NCBI GenBank assembly: GCA_963843595.1
Contig: CAWJLG010000012.1
Location: forward strand, 324,100 to 388,099
Source: CAIWHR01 sp963843595
Lineage (GTDB): Bacteria; Pseudomonadota; Gammaproteobacteria; Burkholderiales; Casimicrobiaceae
Length of the DNA stretch: 64,000 bases
Direction of reading: 5' to 3'
Shown here in pieces: positions 33,724 through 42,552 of the stretch (positions are counted from its first letter, which is position 1; the number at the start of each line of letters is the position of its first letter). The translations under genes were made by a program, and so were the position numbers. Under the pieces are notes generated by a model. That model had not been told where the DNA came from. It worked only from the letters and a program-made list of their open reading frames with translations, and made no database searches.

Positions 33724-35375
33724 GCAGCGCGACTCTCAGCGCGCTTGCCGGCAAGCCGGCCCCGGATTCGCTGCGGGTCGATGTGCCAAAGCTGCTCGCC
33801 GCCTATGTCGACTTGCGCCCCGATCCCGCGGTGCCGGCGCAGCGCGTGGCGTTCGGCACGTCGGGGCACCGCGGCAGCTCGTTGGAGCGAAGCTTCAATG
33901 AATGGCATGTGCTGGCGATCAGCCAGGCGATCTGCGACTACCGAAAAAGCAAGGGCATCGATGGTCCGCTGCACATCGGCACCGATACTCACGCGCTGTC
34001 GCAGCCGGCGTTCGAGAGCGCGCTGGAGGTGTTCGCCGCCAACGCGGTGGAGACGATGGTCGCCGATGGCGGCGAATTCACGCCGACGCCGGCGGTCTCG
34101 CATGCGATCCTGGTCTACAACCGTGGCCGCTCCTCGGGGCGCGCCGACGGGGTCGTCATCACGCCGTCGCACAATCCACCCGAAGACGGCGGCTTCAAGT
34201 ACAACCCGCCAGACGGCGGCCCCGCCGATACCGACGTCACCGGCTGGATCCAGAATCGCGCCAATGCACTGCTCGAAGGCGGCCTCGCCGAAGTCCGGCG
34301 CACACCCTTCGCGCAGGCGCGTCGCGCCGCGAGCACGCACACACACGATTTTCGGACCGCCTACGTGGGCGATCTCGGCGACATGATCGACTTCGACGCG
34401 ATCCGCGGCGCCGGCGTCCACATGGCCGTCGATCCGCTCGGAGGCGCCGGTGTGCACTACTGGGCGCCGATTGCGGAGCGCTACGGGCTCGACCTCACCG
34501 TGATCAGCGAGGACGTCGATTCGACCTTCCAGTTCATGACGGTGGACTGGGACGGCAGGATCCGCATGGACCCCTCCTCGTCCTACGCGATGCAGCGGCT
34601 GATCGGCCTGAAGGATCGCTTCGACGTGGCGTTCGCCTGCGACCCCGACCACGACCGCCACGGCATCGTGACCCGCAGCAGCGGACTGCTCGTGCCGAAT
34701 CACTACCTCGCGGTGGTGGTCGACTATCTGTTCCGGCATCGGCCGCAGTGGCCCAAGACCGCGGCGGTGGGCAAGACCCTGGTCAGCACCGCGCTGATCG
34801 ACCGCGTGGCGCACCGGCTGGGACGCAAGCTCTACGAAGTTCCGGTCGGCTTCAAGTGGTTCGTCGACGGCCTGCTCGACGGCGCACTGGGTTTCGCCGG
34901 CGAGGAAAGCGCCGGCGCGTCGTTCCTGCGCAGGGAAGGCGGGGTGTGGACCACCGACAAGGACGGCATCGTGCCGGCGTTGCTGTCGGCGGAGATCACC
35001 GCGCGCACTGGCCGCGATCCCGGCGAGCTGTATGGCGACCTCGTTCGCGAACTGGGCGAGCCCGTGGCCGATCGCGTCGAGGCGCCGGCAAGCGCCGAGC
35101 AAAAAGCCAGACTGGCGAAGCTTTCACCGAAGCACGTGCCGGCCACCGAGCTGGCGGGCGAGAAGATCGAAAGCGTGCTCGATCGTGCGCCGGGTAACGA
35201 CGCACCGATCGGCGGCATCAAGGTGATCTCCGCCAGCGGCTGGTTCGCTGCACGCCCCTCGGGTACCGAAGACATCTACAAGATCTATGCGGAGAGCTTC
35301 AAGGACAAGGCGCATCTGCAATCGATTCTGCAGGAGGCGCAGAGCATCGTCGATGCAGCGCTCACGGCGCGATGA
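33720..35375 (+). CDS. pgm: Phosphoglucomutase (alpha-D-glucose phosphate-specific)
   Basis: A 551-residue mutase that interconverts glucose-1-P and glucose-6-P. Domain marks in order: FGTSGHRGSS near residue 43, the phosphoserine loop TPSHNPPEDGG with Ser150, the metal loop CDPDHDRHG near residue 309, the sugar loop GEESAGAS near 396 and the phosphate loop RPSGTEDIYKIYAESF near the end. All catalytic elements are present. It links the alpha-glucan phosphorylase downstream (which yields glucose-1-P) with Zwf upstream. ATGA overlap with tal; tkt follows 55 nt later. Confidence 0.94.
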   Translation: MSSATLSALAGKPAPDSLRVDVPKLLAAYVDLRPDPAVPAQRVAFGTSGHRGSSLERSFNEWHVLAISQAICDYRKSKGIDGPLHIGTDTHALSQPAFESALEVFAANAVETMVADGGEFTPTPAVSHAILVYNRGRSSGRADGVVITPSHNPPEDGGFKYNPPDGGPADTDVTGWIQNRANALLEGGLAEVRRTPFAQARRAASTHTHDFRTAYVGDLGDMIDFDAIRGAGVHMAVDPLGGAGVHYWAPIAERYGLDLTVISEDVDSTFQFMTVDWDGRIRMDPSSSYAMQRLIGLKDRFDVAFACDPDHDRHGIVTRSSGLLVPNHYLAVVVDYLFRHRPQWPKTAAVGKTLVSTALIDRVAHRLGRKLYEVPVGFKWFVDGLLDGALGFAGEESAGASFLRREGGVWTTDKDGIVPALLSAEITARTGRDPGELYGDLVRELGEPVADRVEAPASAEQKARLAKLSPKHVPATELAGEKIESVLDRAPGNDAPIGGIKVISASGWFAARPSGTEDIYKIYAESFKDKAHLQSILQEAQSIVDAALTAR

Positions 35376-35430
35376 GCCGAATGCATGCACGTTCGTCAAA
35401 CGCAGATGTTGGGCTATTCAGGAAGCAGCC

Positions 35431-37480
35431 ATGTCCGATGAAATCGATCAGCAATGCGTCAACACCCTCCGCTTCCTGTCGGTGGACATGGTGCAGAAGG
35501 CCAACAGCGGGCATCCGGGCATGCCGCTCGGCGCCGCGCCGATGGCCTATGTGCTGTGGACGCGCTGGCTGAAGTACAACCCGCGCAACCCGGACTGGGA
35601 TAATCGCGACCGCTTTGTGCTCTCGGCCGGGCACGGTTCGGCGCTGCTCTACAGTCTGCTGCACCTGACCGGCTACGACCTTTCGCTGCACGACATCAGG
35701 CAATTCCGCCAGTGGGGCAGCAAGGCACCGGGGCATCCCGAGCGCGGCCAGACGCCGGGGGTGGAAACCACCACCGGGCCGCTCGGGCAGGGCATGGCGA
35801 ATGCGATCGGCATGGCGATCGCGGAAGCGCAGTTGGCCGCGTGTTACAACCGTCCCGACCACGCGGTCATCGATCACCATACGTTTGCCATCGTCAGCGA
35901 CGGCGACCTGATGGAAGGGGTGGCCTCCGAGGCGGCCTCGCTGGCCGGCCATCTCAAGCTCGGCAAGCTCACCTGCCTTTACGACGACAACCACGTCACC
36001 CTGGCGGCCGGCACGGCCATCACCTTCTCCGAGGATCGTGCGCGCCGCTTCGAAGCCTACGGCTGGCACACCGCGGCGGTGGCGGACGGCAATGACCTCG
36101 CCGCGATCGACGCCGCGCTGCGGGCTGCGCGCGCGGAAACCGCGCGGCCGTCGCTGATCCTGGTGCGTACGCATATCGGCTACGGCTCCCCCGAGCAGGA
36201 CAGCTTCAAGGCGCACGGCTCTCCGCTCGGCATCGACGACCTGCGCAAGACCAAGCAGAAACTGGGGTGGCCGACTGAGCCGGACTTCCTGATACCGGAC
36301 GAAGCGCTGGCGCACTTCCGGGAGGCGGTCGAACGCGGTGCGCGGGACGAAGCGACGTGGCGCGAGCGCATCGGCGCTTACGCCAGGACGTTTCCGGAGC
36401 TGTCCCAGGAGCTTCGGCGCCGCCTGCGCGGCGAACTGCCGCCGGGCTGGGATTCGGACATCCCGGTATTTCACGCCGATGGCAAGGGCCTCGCCACGCG
36501 CGAGGCATCCGGCAAGGTGATGAACGCCGTTGCGTCCAGACTGCCCGCGCTCACCGGCGGCTCGGCCGATCTCGACCCGTCGACGAAAACTGCGTTGAAA
36601 GGGCTGGGTGACTTCAATCCGCCGACGACCGGAGAACGTGGAGGGACAAGGCACCGATGGTGGTCGTTGGAGCTATCTCGGACGCAACCTGCACTTCGGC
36701 GTGCGCGAGCATGCGATGGGCGCCATCGTCAACGGGCTCGCCGCGCACGGCGGCTTCATTCCCTATGGCTCGACCTTTCTGATCTTCTCCGACTACATGC
36801 GCGCGCCGATCCGGCTGGCCGCGCTGATGGGATTGCACGTGGTGCATGTATTCACGCACGACAGTCTTGCGCTCGGCGAGGACGGCCCCACCCATCAACC
36901 GGTGGAGCAGCTGGCGAGCCTGCGTGCGATTCCGAATCTCGTCGTGATCCGCCCTGCCGACGCCAATGAAACCGCGGTTGCCTGGCGGGTCGCCGTCGAA
37001 ACGCGCGGTCGCCCCATCGCGCTGGTGTTGACCCGGCAGGATCTGCCCGTACTCGACCGCAGCCGCTACGCCGCCGCGGAGGGATTGCGCCGTGGCGCCT
37101 ATGTGCTGAGCGATGCGCCGGACGGCAAGCCCGAGCTGATCCTGCTCGCCAGCGGCTCCGAAGTCAGCCTGATCCTGGCCGCGGCGGAACGCCTGCACGA
37201 GCAAGGCATCGCTGTGCGCTGCGTCTCGATGCCGAGCTGGGAGTTGTTCGAGGCCTTGCCGCAGGCCGAACGCGACGTCGTGCTGCCGCCCTCGGTCGGC
37301 GCGCGGCTCGCGGTCGAGTTGGGCGTCCCGCAAGGCTGGGATCGTTACATCGGCGCGCGGGGGGACATGCTCGGCGTGGAACGCTTCGGCGCGTCCGCAC
37401 CGTCTGACGTGTTGCTGCGCGAATACGGCTTCACCGTCGACAATGTCTGCGCACGCGCCAGGGCGCTGCGGGCCGGCTGA
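35431..37480 (+). pseudogene. tkt: Transketolase with one frameshift
   Basis: Reading across one frameshift gives a complete transketolase of about 682 residues. The first part (35431 to about 36630) has the TPP half: NSGHPGMPLGAAPMAYVLW, GHGSALLYSLLH, TTGPLGQGMANAIGMAIAE and the GDGDLMEG-type loop. The second part (about 36632-37480) has LGRNLHFGVREHAMGAI, THDSLALGEDGPTHQPVEQL and the C-terminal domain. The break lies in PPTTPEN: the DNA has GACGACCGGAG where GACGACCCCGGAG-like sequence would keep frame, as if a C were lost from a C run. Both halves look fully conserved, so a sequencing error is likely and the enzyme may be functional. Confidence 0.85.
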
Positions 37481-37496
37481 TCGGGATACCTGGACC

Positions 37497-39860
37497 ATGA
37501 ACAGCGCCGCACTCACACCGGAACTCCTCCGCAAGATGGATGCGTACTGGCGCGCCGCCAATTATCTGTCGGTCGGCCAGATTTATCTTTGCGACAATCC
37601 GCTGCTGAAGCGGCCGCTGACGCTCACGGATGTGAAGCGGATGCTGCTGGGACACTGGGGCACGACCCCCGGGCAGAACTTCATCTACGTGCACCTGAAC
37701 CGGATCATCGAGAAATACGACCTCGACATGATTTACATCTCGGGCCCCGGGCACGGCGGGCCGGCCGTCGTGGGCAACACTTATCTCGAGGGCACGTACA
37801 GCGAGATCTATCCCGACATCAGCCAGGATGAGGCCGGGTTGCGGAAGCTCTTCACACAGTTCTCCTTTCCCGGAGGCATTCCCAGCCACGCATCGCCGGA
37901 GTGCCCGGGCTCGATTCACGAAGGCGGCGAGCTGGGGTATTCGCTAAGCCATGCGTTCGGCGCGGTATTCGACAATCCCGATCTCGTCGTCGCCTGCGTC
38001 GTCGGCGATGGCGAGGCGGAAACCGGGCCGCTGGCCACGGCGTGGCATTCCAACAAGTTTCTCGATCCGGCCACCGACGGCGCGGTGCTGCCGATCCTGC
38101 ATCTCAACGGCTACAAGATTTCCAATCCGACCGTCCTCGCCCGCATCACCCGCGAGGAATTGGAACAGCTGCTGCGCGGCTACGGGTGGACGCCGTACTT
38201 CGTCGAGGGTCACGAACCCGCCCCGATGCACGAGGCCATGGCCGCGACGCTCGACGCGGCGGTGGAGCAGATCAAGAGCATCCAGCAGGACGCGCGCGGC
38301 CGCGGCAACCTCGCGCGACCGCGCTGGCCGATGATCGTCCTCAATTCACCCAAGGGCTGGACGGGGCCGAAGGTGGTCGATGGCTTGCAGGTGGAAGGCA
38401 CCTTCCGCTCGCACCAGGTGCCGCTCCACCCGGACACCCATCCCCAACACCTCGCGCTGTTGGACGACTGGCTGAGAAGCTACCGGCCGGAGGAACTCTT
38501 CGACCCGCAGGGCCGCCTGCAACCCGAGCTGGCCGAACTGGCGCCCAAGGGCGAGCGACGCATGGGTGCGAATCCCCACGCCAACGGCGGGATGCTGCTG
38601 CGCGACCTGCGGATGCCGGATTTCCGCAACTACGCCGAGGCCGTGCCCACGCCTGGGGTGCGCGGCATCGGCGACACGCGTGTGCTCGGACCTTTCCTGC
38701 GTGACGTCGCGAAGCTGAACCAGGCGCAGCGAAACTTCCGGGTCTTCGGCCCGGACGAGACGCTCTCCAACGGCCTGGGAGCCCTCTTCGAAGCGACTCA
38801 ACGCCAATGGGACGCGGCGACCCTGCCGAACGACGAATTCCTTGCTCCCGCCGGACGCGTGCTGGACTCGATGTTGAGCGAGCACCAATGCGAGGGCTGG
38901 CTCGAGGGCTACCTGCTCACCGGGCGGCACGGCCTCTTCAACTGCTACGAGGCGTTCATCCACATCATCGATTCGATGTTCAACCAGCACGCCAAGTGGT
39001 TGGATGCCTCGTCGCACCTGCCGTGGCGGCGGAAGATCGCCTCGCTCAACTACCTGCTGGCCTCGCATGTCTGGCGCCAGGATCACAACGGCTTCACGCA
39101 CCAGGATCCGGGCTTCATCGACGTCGTCGTGAACAAGAAGGCGGGGGTCGTGCGTGTCTACTTTCCGCCGGATGCGAACTGCCTGCTGTCCGTCGTGGAT
39201 CACTGCCTGCGCAGCCGCCACTATGTCAACGTCGTGATCGCGGGCAAACATCCCGCGCCGCAATGGCTGGCGATGGACGCCGCCGTCAAGCATTGCACGG
39301 AAGGCATCGGCATCTGGCAGTGGGCCAGCAACGACCAGGGCGCGGCGCCCGACGTGGTGATGGCCTGCTGCGGCGACGTGCCGACGCTCGAGACGCTCGC
39401 CGCCGTGTCCATCATGCGCGAGCATCTGCCCGACCTGCGAATCCGCGTGGTCAACGTCGTCGACCTGATGACGCTGCAGCCCCCCAGCGAGCATCCGCAC
39501 GGCCTGTGCGACACGGATTTCGACGAGATCTTCACCAAGGACAAGCCGGTCATCTTCGCCTTCCATGCCTATCCGTGGCTGATCCACCGGCTGACCTACC
39601 GCCGCACCAACCACGACAACCTTCACGTCCGCGGCTACAAGGAAGAGGGCACCATCACCACGCCCTTCGACATGACGGTGCTGAACGACCTCGACCGCTT
39701 CCATCTCGTGATGGACACCATCGACCGCCTGCCGCAGACCGGCGAAAGAGGCGTCTACCTGAAGCAGCAGCTCAGGGACAAGCTGATCGAGCACAAGCAA
39801 TACATCGACCGATACGGCGAGGACCTGCCGGAGATCCGGGAGTGGAAATGGCAGGGCTGA
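37497..39860 (+). CDS. xfp: Phosphoketolase
   Basis: A 787-residue TPP enzyme cleaving xylulose-5-P (and often fructose-6-P) with phosphate to acetyl phosphate and glyceraldehyde-3-P (or erythrose-4-P). Visible marks are YISGPGHGGPA, FPGGIPSHASPECPGSIHEGGELGYSLSHA (given here in two overlapping pieces around residue 130), VVGDGEAETGPLA with the TPP-magnesium loop, LSNGLGALFEATQRQW and GYKEEGTITTPFDM near the end. ATG 37497 gives the family length. It lies 16 nt after tkt. With Tal and Tkt supplying pentose phosphates it forms a route from sugar to acetyl phosphate without decarboxylation. Confidence 0.94.
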   Translation: MNSAALTPELLRKMDAYWRAANYLSVGQIYLCDNPLLKRPLTLTDVKRMLLGHWGTTPGQNFIYVHLNRIIEKYDLDMIYISGPGHGGPAVVGNTYLEGTYSEIYPDISQDEAGLRKLFTQFSFPGGIPSHASPECPGSIHEGGELGYSLSHAFGAVFDNPDLVVACVVGDGEAETGPLATAWHSNKFLDPATDGAVLPILHLNGYKISNPTVLARITREELEQLLRGYGWTPYFVEGHEPAPMHEAMAATLDAAVEQIKSIQQDARGRGNLARPRWPMIVLNSPKGWTGPKVVDGLQVEGTFRSHQVPLHPDTHPQHLALLDDWLRSYRPEELFDPQGRLQPELAELAPKGERRMGANPHANGGMLLRDLRMPDFRNYAEAVPTPGVRGIGDTRVLGPFLRDVAKLNQAQRNFRVFGPDETLSNGLGALFEATQRQWDAATLPNDEFLAPAGRVLDSMLSEHQCEGWLEGYLLTGRHGLFNCYEAFIHIIDSMFNQHAKWLDASSHLPWRRKIASLNYLLASHVWRQDHNGFTHQDPGFIDVVVNKKAGVVRVYFPPDANCLLSVVDHCLRSRHYVNVVIAGKHPAPQWLAMDAAVKHCTEGIGIWQWASNDQGAAPDVVMACCGDVPTLETLAAVSIMREHLPDLRIRVVNVVDLMTLQPPSEHPHGLCDTDFDEIFTKDKPVIFAFHAYPWLIHRLTYRRTNHDNLHVRGYKEEGTITTPFDMTVLNDLDRFHLVMDTIDRLPQTGERGVYLKQQLRDKLIEHKQYIDRYGEDLPEIREWKWQG

Positions 39861-40012
39861 CGCCGCAATGGTTCTGCGATTGATGGCGATGGTGTCGTGC
39901 GAGAACGACCGGCGCTGGACTTGCCCCGCTTCCACGGACGGGTCGTTGGCCGGAACGGACTTGAGAGGCAATGAGCGAACAAACGCGGGTCAGTCACCCG
40001 AAGGAGCGGCTT

Positions 40013-42517
40013 ATGTCCTCGGACGTCGAGGGATTCGATGCGCTGGCCGGGCTTGCCCTGGACATGCGTTCGTCGTGGAATCATGCCACCGACCAAGTAT
40101 GGCGGCAGCTGGATCCCGTGCTATGGGAACTCACGCACAACCCTTGGGTCGTCCTCCAGACCGTCTCGCGGGAGAAGCTCCAGCGCGTCCTGGCCGATCA
40201 CGCGTTCCGCAAGAACGTCGACGATCTGGTGCGGGCAAGGGGCGATGCCGCGGAGGCGCCCGCGTGGTTCCAGCGAACCTACCCGCAATCTCCGCTGAGC
40301 TGTGTTGCGTACTTCAGCATGGAATTCATGCTGAGCGAAGCGTTGCCCATCTACTCGGGCGGGCTCGGCAACGTGGCCGGTGATCAGCTCAAGGCCGCCA
40401 GCGATCTGGGCGTCCCCGTCGTCGGCGTGGGGCTGCTCTACCAGCAAGGCTATTTCCGCCAGGTGATCGGCAAGGACGGAGCGCAACAGGCCCTGTTTCC
40501 GTACAACGACCCCGGACAATTGCCGATCACGCCGCTGCGCAAACCGAATGGGGAGTGGTTGCGCCTGGAGGTCGCGTTACCCGGTTACTCGGTCTGGGTG
40601 CGCGCCTGGCTGGTCCAGGTCGGCAGAGTGAAGCTTTTCCTGCTGGACAGCAATGACGCAGCGAATTATCCCGCGCATCGAGGCATTACCAGTGAGCTCT
40701 ACGGAGGCGGGCCGGAATTGCGCCTCAAACAGGAAATGCTGCTCGGGATGGGCGGATGGCGATTGCTCGAGGCGCTCGGTATCAAGCCGGAAGTCTGCCA
40801 CCTGAATGAAGGGCATGCCGCCCTCGCGGTCCTGGAACGCGCCCGAAGCTTCATGGAGGAATCCGGGCGGACGTTCGAGGTCGCGCTCGCCGTCACCCGG
40901 GCGGGCAACCTTTTCACCACCCACACGGCGGTGGCGGCCGGCTTCGATCGTTTCGCTCCGGCGCTTATCGAGGCGTACCTCGCTGGCTATGCGCGTACGC
41001 AGCTCGGCATCAACCGCCACGACTTGCTGGCCTTGGGCCGCCAGAACCCGAACGATTCGTCGGAGCCCTTCAACATGGCCTATCTGGCGATTCGCGGGAG
41101 CGGGGCCGTCAATGCCGTGAGTCGCTTGCACGGGAAGGTGAGCCGGCAGATCTTTCTGCCTCTCTTTCCGCACTGGCCGCAGGACGAAGTCCCGGTCGGG
41201 CACGTGACCAACGGAGTCCACATGCCGACCTGGGACTCGGTGGCGGCCGACGATCTCTGGACGGAAGGCTGTGGCAAAGACCGCTGGCTGGGGAAGGCGG
41301 AGACCCTCGAGCGGGACATTCGCTGCCTCTCCCCCGCCCGTCTCTGGCAATTTCGCGCCGCCGCCCGCAAGTCGCTTGTCGAATACGCGCGCGAGCGGCT
41401 GTCCCGGGAACTGGCGGTATCCGGCGCGTCGCGCGCGACGGTTGATGAAGCGAGGCATCTGTTCGACAGCGATGCGTTGACGCTCGGTTTTGCGCGCCGT
41501 TTCGCAACCTACAAGCGACCGAACCTCCTTCTGCGCGACCCGGAGCGACTGCTGCGCCTATTGAGCAACCCGCAGCGCCCGGTACAGCTCATCATGGCCG
41601 GCAAGGCTCATCCGGCCGACCAGGCCGGACAGGCGCTGATTCGGGAATGGGTGCAATTCATCCGTCGGCCCGAGGCGCGCCCCCATGTGATCTTCCTCGG
41701 CGACTACGACATGCAATTGACCGAGCAGCTGGTGCAGGGCGTGGATGTCTGGCTCAACACGCCGCGACGCCCCTGGGAGGCGTGTGGAACGAGCGGGATG
41801 AAGGTGCTCGTCAATGGCGGCATCAATGTGTCCGAATTGGACGGTTGGTGGGCGGAAGCCTACACGCCCGAGGTAGGGTGGGCGCTGGGGGATGGTCAGG
41901 AACATGACGACGATCCCGCCTGGGACGCCGTCGAAGCTGAAGCCCTCTACGACCTGCTCGAACGCGAGGTGATCCCGGAGTTCTATGACCGCGACGAGCA
42001 GGGCATCCCCGGCGCCTGGGTGGCGCGGATGCGTGAAAGCATGGCGCAATTGACGCCGCGGTTTTCCACCAACCGCGCGTTGTGCGAATACACCGAGCGA
42101 CACTACCTCCCGGCGGCCTCAGCCTACCTCGAGCGGGCCGTCGACAAGGGCGCAATCGGTATGGACATGATCCATTGGCGGCGCGCCCTGGACGAAAAAT
42201 GGACCGCGCTGCGCTTCGGCGAAGTGAAGCTCGGGACCGACGGCGAGCGGCACGTGTTTGAAGTGCAGGTCTATCTCGATGACCTCGACCCGAAGGACGT
42301 AACGCTGGAGCTCTACGCCGACGGTGTCCCGGGCGGCCCTCCCGTGCGACAGGAGATGAAGCGTGTTCGGCCACTGGCCGGCGCGTCGGGCGGCTACGTC
42401 TACACCGCTGCGGTGTCGGCGGCCCGCCCGCCCGCGGACTATACGGCGCGAGTGATACCACAACGCCCCGGCGTGGCGGTTCCCCTCGAAACCGATCGAA
42501 TTCTCTGGCAGCGGTGA
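40013..42517 (+). CDS. glgP: Alpha-glucan (glycogen/maltodextrin) phosphorylase, GT35
   Basis: About 834 residues. It releases glucose-1-P from alpha-1,4-glucans. The short bacterial type is recognisable from LALDMRSSWNHATDQVWRQL at the start, YFSMEFMLSEALPIYSGGLG, VCHLNEGHAALAVLERA, RFATYKRPNLLLRDPERL and the PLP loop EACGTSGMKVLVNGG, whose lysine is residue 597. The C-terminal 100 residues are a beta-rich extension seen in this subfamily. ATG 40013 has GAAGGAG six bases upstream and is preferred over ATG 39971, which is in frame and would add 14 residues. It closes the rightward carbon block; product flows to Pgm. Confidence 0.92.
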   Translation: MSSDVEGFDALAGLALDMRSSWNHATDQVWRQLDPVLWELTHNPWVVLQTVSREKLQRVLADHAFRKNVDDLVRARGDAAEAPAWFQRTYPQSPLSCVAYFSMEFMLSEALPIYSGGLGNVAGDQLKAASDLGVPVVGVGLLYQQGYFRQVIGKDGAQQALFPYNDPGQLPITPLRKPNGEWLRLEVALPGYSVWVRAWLVQVGRVKLFLLDSNDAANYPAHRGITSELYGGGPELRLKQEMLLGMGGWRLLEALGIKPEVCHLNEGHAALAVLERARSFMEESGRTFEVALAVTRAGNLFTTHTAVAAGFDRFAPALIEAYLAGYARTQLGINRHDLLALGRQNPNDSSEPFNMAYLAIRGSGAVNAVSRLHGKVSRQIFLPLFPHWPQDEVPVGHVTNGVHMPTWDSVAADDLWTEGCGKDRWLGKAETLERDIRCLSPARLWQFRAAARKSLVEYARERLSRELAVSGASRATVDEARHLFDSDALTLGFARRFATYKRPNLLLRDPERLLRLLSNPQRPVQLIMAGKAHPADQAGQALIREWVQFIRRPEARPHVIFLGDYDMQLTEQLVQGVDVWLNTPRRPWEACGTSGMKVLVNGGINVSELDGWWAEAYTPEVGWALGDGQEHDDDPAWDAVEAEALYDLLEREVIPEFYDRDEQGIPGAWVARMRESMAQLTPRFSTNRALCEYTERHYLPAASAYLERAVDKGAIGMDMIHWRRALDEKWTALRFGEVKLGTDGERHVFEVQVYLDDLDPKDVTLELYADGVPGGPPVRQEMKRVRPLAGASGGYVYTAAVSAARPPADYTARVIPQRPGVAVPLETDRILWQR

Positions 42518-42552
42518 TCCGATACGAACATGCGCCCGTAGGGAATGCCGGA

